Under the pieces are notes generated by a model. The model was not told where the DNA came from. It worked only from the letters and a program-made list of their open reading frames with translations, and did not search any database. Made by a program: the position numbers and the translations under genes. Below, one piece after another: positions 56,428 through 64,000 of a DNA stretch of 64,000 nt. Source of the stretch: Cryptomeria japonica (taxonomy: Eukaryota; Streptophyta; Pinopsida; Cupressales; Cupressaceae); assembly GCF_030272615.1 (NCBI RefSeq), contig NC_081415.1, forward strand, positions 624,279,740 to 624,343,739. Direction: 5' to 3'. Positions within the stretch are counted from its first letter, which is position 1; each line of letters begins with the position of its first letter.

Positions 56428-57930
56428 CTACTCAAATCCTAATACTGTCACTCTCATCTCTATCAACAACTTTGTTACATTTCCCACTTCTATGCTTCAA
56501 CATAAAGGTGTAACTCGGCAAAAATTCCACCCATCTCATATGTCTCTGATTCAACTTACTCTAGTTGTTCAAATACTACAAAGCTTGATCATCGGTATAC
56601 AACACAAACTCCTTAGGAAACAAGTAATGTCTCCACTTCTTGAAGGCTTGACCTATGGCATAAAATTCTTGATTATACATTGAATATCTCCTCCGAGCAT
56701 CATTTGATTTCTCACTAAAATAAGCTACTGGTCTCCCTTCCTAACTCAAGACCGCTCCTATTGTTGTTCCACTTGCACCACAATCCACTTGAAATACTTT
56801 ATTGAAATCCGGTAAAGCTAACATAGGCTGCTCAGTCACTTTTCGCTTCAATAGTTCAATTTTTTGTTTGCTTCGGTGGTCCACTTGAACTCCATCCTAT
56901 CTCCCCTTAGTGTCTTAGTCATAGGGTTACAAAGTGAACTACAATTTTTTATGAACTTCTAGTAAAACTAGCCAATCCATGAAATGATCTTACCTCCAAT
57001 GCTTTCTGGTGTAGGCCATTCAACAATTGCTTTTACTTTATTAGGGTCCATCTTCAAACCATCCTTAGATATCACAAATCCCAAATAGACTAACTCATCC
57101 TTCATGAAAGTACACTTCTTAAGATTTATCGACAATTTTTCTTCTCTCAACCTCCGCAAAACTTGTCTCGAATGCAACAAATGCTTCTCTTTTATCTTAC
57201 TGAAAATCAAAATGTCATCCAAGTATACAATAACAAACTTACCCAACAATTTATTCAATACCTCATTCATCAGCCTCATGAAATTACTCGATGCATTAGT
57301 TAACCCAAAAGGCATCACCAACCACTCATACAATCTTTCGTTTGTCTTGAATGTTGTCTTCCACTCATCTCCTTCTTTGATCCTGATCTAATGATATTCA
57401 CTCTTCAAGTCTATCTTTGTAAAGTATTTGGCTCCACTCAAACAGTCCATTATGTCATCCATCCTAGGCAAAGGAAACCGATATCTCACTGTGATCTTGT
57501 TTATTGCTCTAGAATCGGTACACATTCTCCATTCTCCATTCTTCTTAGGTGCTAATATTGTTGATACTGCACAAGGACTCAAACTTTCTCTAATCAAACC
57601 TTTCTTCAATAACTCCTACACTTGTCTATTCAAATATTCATAACTCCTACACTTGTCTATTCAAATATTCATTCTCTACCCATGTCATCTAGTGTGCAAC
57701 TTTGTTAGGCAAACTAGCTCCAAGAACCATGTCCATGCAATGACTGATACTTCTCACAGGTGGTAATCCATTAGGCACATTATCCGAAACGATGTCTTCA
57801 TACTCTGTCAACCAATCTTTTATCTCTTCTGGTTGTTCTATTTCATGCTCTGGGTTCTCAGTCATCTTAGTAACTAAGGTACAACACACATTCTCATGTC
57901 TCATTCCATCCACCAAACAGATTCTAGCAT
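56428..57930 (-). pseudogene. Chromovirus reverse transcriptase and RNase H
   Basis: On the minus strand 57982-57689 leads in (…DYEDIV-type region reading EYEDIVSDNVPNGLPP), then [15 protein letters not shown] and [17 protein letters not shown] (57609-57388), then [15 protein letters not shown] and [12 protein letters not shown] (57333-56968), with the YLDD active site intact. RNase H follows at 56967-56428 with several stops. A stop also splits the region near 57389. A perfect 31-bp tandem duplication lies at 57610-57671. Gypsy type is certain from motif order. Confidence 0.85.
57610..57671. repeat. 31-bp perfect tandem duplication in pol
   Basis: The unit starting taactcctacacttg at 57610 is repeated exactly at 57641. 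31 is not a multiple of three, so it also shifts the reading frame of the chromovirus pol. Confidence 0.9.
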
Positions 57931-57942
57931 TCGTACAAACTT

Positions 57943-59433
57943 TGTTGGCATTATGTGAACCGGTATGAGGACATAATGACATTGCATGTTGTCATTGATG
58001 TCAATATGTTGCAAAGGTGTGAACTAGCATATGTGAGAACCGATATAACACTGTGAACCGGTATTTGTGCCAAAGTGAAGTGGTGTGCTTGTTCAAAGGT
58101 GAACCAACGTATGGTTATAGGAACCAGCACATGGAAGCATTGAATGACTATCGGTTCGTAGTCTCAACTTTAGCGTTTCTGGTTGAAGTGCTTCAAGCCT
58201 GTGTGGCCCAACCGGTGACTTTGTGCAATGAGTTAGCATGATAACAATGAACAAGATTGTGTTGCCACATAAGCCTTGTGTTCACGAAGGATCGTGCATG
58301 AAGAAGATCTTGCCTATCTACCTCAGGAATATGAGAAGACTGTGCAATGAAGATAACGTGTGATGGGTTATCAACCGCCATGGAAATGGCGAAAAATGAA
58401 CGGTGGAGATTAATGCAATATGCTCAACAATCAGGATTAGACTGTTTGAATTCCTTAACCTATTAGTTTTAGGGTTTAGGTTTTATGCTTCCGACCTAAC
58501 TGTTTTCTATAAGGTCAATGTTGTGACTCTTTCTAGGGTTGTTGGCAAAAGTTGTGTGTGAGTATCCAAGACAAAGGATACGTGTTTCTTGCTAGACCAA
58601 AAGGAGAGAAGTGATACCTGCAGAGTGTAAGTGCAAAAGGAGAAGAGGAGCTTATGTGGATCTGCATTGGCATTGAGTGTTGTTACCAGATCATAGTAAT
58701 ACCCGTTGATCTCTAACCACCTCAACAGTTGGAAAATCCCTTAACAGGGTAGCCCTAACCGGCTTACTGTAAATCCTTTAACAGGGTAACTCTAAGCTAC
58801 TGAGTTTGAAGTCCTTTAGCTATTGAGTTCTTGAAATCCTCTAACAAGGTTTAACCCTTAATCAGGTATTGTAGCCATCCCTTAATTGGGTGATCTCTAA
58901 TAGGATCGGTTCCTAGCAGAACCTATTGTAATGTCTTTAACCGGACAAGGCTCCTAACAGAGCGGACTTCCAAAGAGTTCAAAAATAGCTTGTGGGTATT
59001 CATCCACACCGTGGCTTTTCCCAGTTGGGTTTCCACATGAAAAATATGTGTGTCATGTGTGATGTTTTTATCTTGTGATGCTTTGCTATTGTTTGTCAAG
59101 CATATGATGGTTCTGTGGTTTATGCCTGTCAATGAAACATGTTGAACTAGCTTCTATTATGATATGATGATAGATTACCTCTTTATGCATAAGAATGAAT
59201 TGGTAGTGTAGTCTCAAGTTGAGTGAAAGGCTAAGTGAGTAACCGGTTAATGCTTGCCTTAGACATTCTTAGCTTTACTGGTTGCATTCTGTTTCAAACC
59301 GGTGCTACTGTCTTCTAGTCTTCTGAAGTGTTTGTTGTCAAACTAGTTTAAGAGAAATTGTTTTGTATGTATTGATTCACCCCCCCCCCTCTCAGTACTG
59401 GTTTGGTACTATTTTCTCATCATTGAGTTATCA
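57943..59433 (+). mobile_element. Solo LTR of family 2 copia
   Basis: 1491 bp, TGTTGGCATTATGTGAACCGG…GAGTTATCA, matching both LTRs of the element at 24170-31548. Perfect target duplication aactt at 57938-57942 and 59434-59438. No internal sequence remains. Confidence 0.95.
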
Positions 59434-59438
59434 AACTT

Positions 59439-61110
59439 CACTCTTTAGAGGCTCCTCCAAGGGAAACAAGGTTTGCTTCATCCCATTGGCCACAGTAGGG
59501 TATGCATTCTTCCTCTGATAATGTATTGCCTATCTATCAAACTGCCAAGGTCTACCAAACAAAAGGTGGCAAATATCCATAGGCATAATATCACATAAGA
59601 CTTCAACATGATAATTCCCAATTTTCAATTTCACCAAAAATTTCTCACTTATTAACAACTTATGATCATCCTAAATCCATGCTATTTGATAAGGCTTAGG
59701 GTGTTTCAATCTTTCCAAATTCAACTTATTCACCATCTCTTCTGAAATAAGATTATCTGAACTATCACTATGAATGACAACTTTACAGCTCTTATTAGAT
59801 ACCTTACATTTGGTCTTGAACAAATTCTTCAGTTGTAAGGGCTCTTCATCTCTCCCGGTATGACACAAAGCTCACCTCATCATCCATAGTTCTCCATCTT
59901 CTGATTTATTAGCTGATCTAGTGGGGTTTTCTTCCACCACTGTTGTTCTTTTGATATTCTCTATCTTCTTACACTTGAAAGCATGATATCCTTCTCCTCC
60001 ACACTTATAGAAAGTTCCTCTAAACACTCTCTTGTCTTGTCTTCGCTCATCTTTCCCAAAATTCTCATTCTGGTAGCCATCTGGTTGTCTTCTCCAGTAG
60101 AAATTTGTATCATCTTTCCAGTATGAATTAGATTCTTTGCTCACTTTCTTGTCCTTGCTATGATCCATACAGGTTCCTCTACCTCCGATATATCCTCTTC
60201 CTCCTTGAAATCTTCCTCTAGAAAACCTTCTACCTCTACCTCTCTGCCTCTGCTCATGTCTTTTGTTCATCTTCTGTTCTACTTTCAGGGCATAATGGTA
60301 AGCTTCTTTGACACTTTACAATTTGATCAAACTGAGTTCATCTTGTATAGACATACGCAATCCATTCAAATATCTTAGAACTTGTTCAACTTCATCATCA
60401 ACATGTCTGGATCTAATATTCAACTTGTAAAATGCTTTGGTGTACTCTTTCACAGTAGACTCCTTCTGTCTCAAATTTTGCAACTTCCGGAACAAATTCA
60501 CTTGATAATCAACTGGCATAAATTTTGATTTCAACTTAGCAGCCATTCGATCCCATGTTTTGATCTTCTCTTTACCTCTTCTTTGTCTATCAATCTTCAA
60601 AATGCTCCCACAAAAGAGATGCATGACCCTTCAATCGGGTAGAGGCATATTTCACCTTCCTTTCTTTTGTAGTGTTTTCAAAATCAAAATATATCTCCAT
60701 CTCCGAGATCCAATCCATCAATACATTTGAATCCAACTTTCCATCATATTCTGATGGGGAAAAATGAGGTTTAGTATTCTCCCTACTCAAAACCGTAAAA
60801 AACCTCTCTTCATCTAGATTAATCGACAGTGGGTTTACTTGTTCTACTAGGGCTTCTTCTCCTTCATCTTCACTTACATCTTCAATAGGTCAACCTCTTC
60901 TCTAGGTTGTCTCAACGGCTTCCAACCGGGCTGAAATTCCTCTTAGCATTTCCATCATAGTAGGGTCTACATTCCCACACACTCGACCATTCCTATTTCC
61001 ACTTTGCATCATCTTCACACTAGTCCTCTGTAGCTGTAGGTCAGATCCATAGTCTGCCACCATACAACAAAATTTGTCAGGACAACGCAAATTCCAAAAT
61101 GAAAGCTCAT
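59439..61110 (-). pseudogene. Chromovirus gag and protease
   Basis: From right to left on the minus strand: 61153-60902 (N-terminal, ending ISARLEAVETT), 60790-60590 (SEYDGKLDSNVLMDWISEME, HASLLWEHFED), 60624-60316 (WDRMAAKLKSKFMP, LRQKESTVKEYTKAFY), 60270-59872 (Arg/Gly-rich, CCHC knuckle CGGEGYHAFKC) and 59868-59671 (protease, HSDSSDNLISEEM, where D-S/T-G is altered). Frames are separated by stops and shifts. The solo copia LTR at 57943 lies between this and the reverse transcriptase. Confidence 0.8.
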
Positions 61111-61120
61111 TCTGATACCA
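61111..61120 (-). other. Primer-binding site of chromovirus
   Basis: Minus strand TGGTATCAGA, two bases after the LTR end, an initiator tRNA-Met type site with later mismatches. Confidence 0.75.
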
Positions 61121-61122
61121 AT

Positions 61123-61912
61123 TGGTGCAGTCACTGATTAGGAGAGACCTCAAAGAGATCTATCTTAGCAGGTCAGAAAAAGTAAACACAATGGAAACAC
61201 AAGGATATGATGGAAGCAATGTAGAAATGAATGAATTATATCATGAAAATTATTTGCAATCAATCGGTAGCAACAGGGTTACAGAAACCGGCTCACTGGC
61301 CTACTAAAACATGCTTAGTTACAAAACAAGTCACAACCGGGACCTCAAATCCTTAGATCTATCTTCTATGTTTTATCTCTTAGCTTATCTCTACTTCTCT
61401 TCATTCTAATGCTCAATTACAACCATTTATATGATCCAAAGGGATCCGATCGGTCCAAAAAGGATCAAATACTAGAGAACAAGACCTAACGTGTAAAAAC
61501 AACAAGGTCAACCTCTACCAAAGAAATTCCTCTGGAAAATCCAAGGGATGAAGTGTAGATCAAAGGGAAAGGTTGGCCTCAGGCCAAGGAACATCAGACT
61601 CAATGCTCAGGGCTCTACAGGCTATGGAAGGGATCTGGTAGATCCCGGTACATTACAACTAGGTAACCGGTACCAGAAAACTGTCTTGGAAACCGGTAGC
61701 AATACCTTGTCAAAAATTATCCGAATGCTCCACGGTTTGGGAATAAGGTAGATGATCAAATCCTCAATAAAAATCCAACTCCATGAGATTCGGTAAGCCA
61801 ATGTTAGAAAATGTAGAGTGAAATGTTGAAACTACAAAATAGAAAGGAAAACAAAAAGGGAATATTTTTGGTTGATGCAAGATTGCCATGAACCGATGAT
61901 GCTCCTAAATTA
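61123..61912 (-). mobile_element. Chromovirus 5' LTR
   Basis: 790 bp. On the minus strand it starts TAATTTAGGAGC, the TG having become TA, and ends CTGCACCA. Confidence 0.85.
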
Positions 61913-62114
61913 GCTGGTCAAAGCTGTGGATGGAGTGGTCAGGAAGAGAATTGTGCCACTCCAACGTAGTCTCTTTGAGGGAATGAGAAAATAAATTAAG
62001 GAGAACAAAGTCCAGGTTGTGATAGTCACTACAGATGGTCATAAATGAATCGATGTGAGTGTTTGGGTCACCATCGCTACTGAACCTATCAAACTTCAAT
62101 GACTCGGTGGCCAT
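61913..62114 (-). pseudogene. Gypsy gag core, N-terminal half (family B)
   Basis: ATG at 62114 on the minus strand opens MATESLKFDRFSSDGDPNTH, then SFMTICSDY, LLNLFSHSLKETTLEWHNSL and SFDQL, the standard opening of the retrotransposon gag domain. It is cut at 61912 by the chromovirus and continues at 47621. A coding-like segment to its right (62662-62402) may be the N-terminal gag extension. Confidence 0.75.
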
Positions 62115-62704
62115 TGGAAGGATGGTATTCAGGATAGTGATGTCTAAAGGGCTCTTCCTATAGTATGTGGGTGCAGATGATTAGCTGGAAGAAGAAGCTA
62201 GAGAAGTGAACTGCAACTAAAGCTGGCCCATGTTTTGCAGTACAGTATCTAGAACTAGGTTCATAGGCAGAGGTGGAGGAGGTGGAGATGCACCACCTCC
62301 CCTGCCAGATGACATACTTACTGACATGGCACTGGCAGAGACAACTGCAATATGGGCAACATCAGAAATAGAAGTCGAGTCACTAGCCATATCCGTGTAA
62401 CCTAAAGGAACAAAGGAGCACTTATACTCAGGATTGTGGAATCCACCATGCAGGTTTCCAACCCCAGGATGCTAACACCCACCTGGGACCCGAATAGATC
62501 AAAATGGATGTCGATAGGGGGTACCTTGGCTACAGGCACATGGATTTTAACAATCATGGATAGGGCCCTCAACATCTCCAGGCCTCTCCTGTTGGATATC
62601 AACATGTCTCTCAACATGCTAAAGACATTCCCAGCCTGGGGGAGGATGTTCTCTTGGTTCAAGAATCCCTCAAAATTTCTGACATTCTGCTATAAAGAAT
62701 TCGA
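62115..62704 (-). mobile_element. Family B interior, gag N-terminal extension
   Basis: A minus frame 62662-62402 (NQENILPQAGNVFSMLRDML…) has coding-like composition and sits just before the gag domain. 62115-62400 includes a Gly/Pro-type low-complexity stretch (plus strand ggtggaggaggtggag). Confidence 0.45.
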
Positions 62705-63478
62705 TGCTGGAGCATCCCTGGTTCACAACAATCTTGCATCAATGAAAAACATTTTCTTTTCTGTTTGCAGTTTCAGTTTTCCTTTTTGTCTATCCTAGTT
62801 TTGACTCACTGAATCCTATGGAGTTGGATTCTATTTGAAGACTTGATAATCTTTCTTTCTTTCAAACCGCATCTCATTTGGATCACTTTCTAGCCAGATA
62901 TCGCTACCAGTTTTCCATGACAGTTTCTTGGTACCGGTTGTTCCTTTGTTATTGGTTGCTTGAGACCTATTCTGGTGATCTACCAAAACCCTTTCCAAAG
63001 CTTGCAGATCCTTGGATGTTGATCTTGATGTTTCTTGGCGTGTGGTCGACCGTCTACATTTCATCCTTTGGATTTTCTGATGGAATCTATTGGCCGAGGC
63101 CGATCTTATTCATTTTGCACATTAAGTCTTGTTCTTTAGGTTTTGATCCCTTTTGGGCCAAATGGATCCTTTGGATCGATATATATTTTTAATCATGCTT
63201 TAGAATGTAATCAATTAGAGATCAAGGAGTATCAGATAGATAGATTGTGGCTAGAAGATATATCTTTCGATTCAAGGTCCCGGTGTGACCTATTCTACCA
63301 AGCCTGCGTGCCAGTATGTTGTAACCCAGTTGTTACAAGTTGGATGTAATTAACTTTCATGCAATAAAACTATCTATTCTGCATTGCCTCCATCATATCT
63401 ATGTGTTTCCGTTGTGTTTGCTCTTGCTGACTAGTTTGGACAGATCTCCTTGAGGTCCCTCCTCACCGGTGACTACTT
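62705..63478 (+). mobile_element. Solo chromovirus LTR, plus orientation
   Basis: The plus strand matches the reverse complement of the LTR at 61123-61912 over its length (for example caatcttgcatcaa, atggagttggatt, tttcatccttttgg, aggtccc, tccatcatatct). It is more diverged than the two LTRs of the resident chromovirus are from each other. The start TGCTGGAGC is clear, the right end is approximate, and no convincing target duplication was found. Confidence 0.7.
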
Positions 63479-64000
63479 TAGAATTGATCTACTCAAAATT
63501 GATAGAGACAATAGAATCCTGATCAATAGTAGGAGGGGAAGAGGGAGCATAAATCCTAGGCAAGTTAGGCTATGAGATGGCAGTAGAGGGATCCCTAGTC
63601 TGAATGGGCTTCTGCAGTCGAGAGCTCAACAGATCATCAAGATGAGGATCCTGCATGGCGTTGAGTAGAGGAGGGCTATAACGATCAGGAGGGAAGCTCC
63701 TCCTAGATGACCTCTTGACTACGGTTCATATCATTGTCTGGGTCATAAAGCTCATAAGCTGATCGACAACCAAATTACAGAATAGGGACACCTATGCAAG
63801 TCTTTGGGAAAATATCTAGGACTGTTGTTTTTTTATGTGTTTAAGATAAAAACATAAAAGGGGAAAAGGTATTTGTTGTTTACGGTTTTTGTTTTGTTCT
63901 TTTTAAATTTTTTATTTTTTTAATTTTTAAGTTTTTAAATGAATGTGATGAAAAGTAAAAAAACTATACTAAACTGGAAAAGGAAATGAAATCAACAAAC
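63479..64000 (-). mobile_element. Family B 5' leader, second copy
   Basis: 63769-64000 repeats bases 1-232 with one mismatch. By analogy with the left copy, the primer site and LTR should begin about 45-60 bases beyond the window. 63479-63768 has no supported gene. Confidence 0.65.

Larger units (their letters stand above)
47622..61912 (-). mobile_element. Ty3/gypsy chromovirus, itself nested (6.2 kb net)
   Basis: LTRs 47622-48410 and 61123-61912 in minus orientation. Gag, protease, reverse transcriptase, integrase and a C-terminal chromodomain follow in chromovirus order. Removing the copia element (49864-56427) and the solo LTR (57943-59438) leaves about 6.2 kb, a usual chromovirus length. 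Flanks gttga (47617-47621) and gctgg (61913-61917) match at three of five bases, the differences being transitions, so this is an old target duplication. Confidence 0.9.

Noticed and set aside
1-64000. Bacterial, organellar or viral genome
   Set aside because: No operons, organelle genes or viral structural genes. The density of LTR elements with plant primer sites shows plant nuclear DNA.

Overview
This window is plant nuclear DNA from a transposon-dense, gene-poor region. The elements have typical plant LTR ends (TG...CA), several use a primer site complementary to initiator tRNA-Met, and the Ty1/copia, Ty3/gypsy chromovirus and large non-autonomous families seen here are all known from plants. 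The depth of nesting and the heavy decay suit a large genome such as a gymnosperm's, but nothing identifies the species. I see no complete host gene and no rRNA or tRNA gene.

Layout. (1) 1-1461: 5' leader and LTR of a minus-strand gypsy-like element, 'family B', most of which lies off the left edge. (2) 1462-7340: AT-rich DNA with decayed coding-like pieces and a duplicated unit of about 0.6 kb carrying two related exon remnants. (3) 7340-15440: an unusual composite. Inverted arms flank pyrimidine/purine tracts around a 5.4 kb minisatellite of 20-bp monomers that occur in both orientations, so the array is full of hairpins. (4) 16527-23999: 'element A', a non-autonomous LTR element without recognisable pol, holding a solo copia LTR. 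(5) 24018-33258: a SET-like coding fragment split by a complete 7.4 kb copia element, then a CACTA-like subterminal motif cluster, then a fragment resembling a DRM-type DNA cytosine methyltransferase. (6) 33268-64000: a minus-strand family B element. Its left (3') LTR is split by a 3.3 kb non-autonomous LTR element. Its interior is split by a 6.0 kb copia element and by a 6.2 kb chromovirus, which is itself split by a 6.6 kb copia element and a solo LTR. Its 5' part carries a further chromovirus solo LTR.

The nesting gives a relative history. Family B is oldest in its block. The chromovirus entered its gag, and a copia element and a family-2 copia solo LTR then entered the chromovirus. Most insertions keep 5-bp target duplications (cagac, agatc, ttcaa, aactt). 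All pol reading frames carry stops or frameshifts, so no element here looks autonomous.

The points most worth following up are the palindromic minisatellite composite, the adjacent SET-like and DRM-like fragments beside a CACTA-like end, and a 232-bp sequence repeated at both window ends with one mismatch, which suggests either a recent ~63.8 kb tandem duplication or an assembly overlap.
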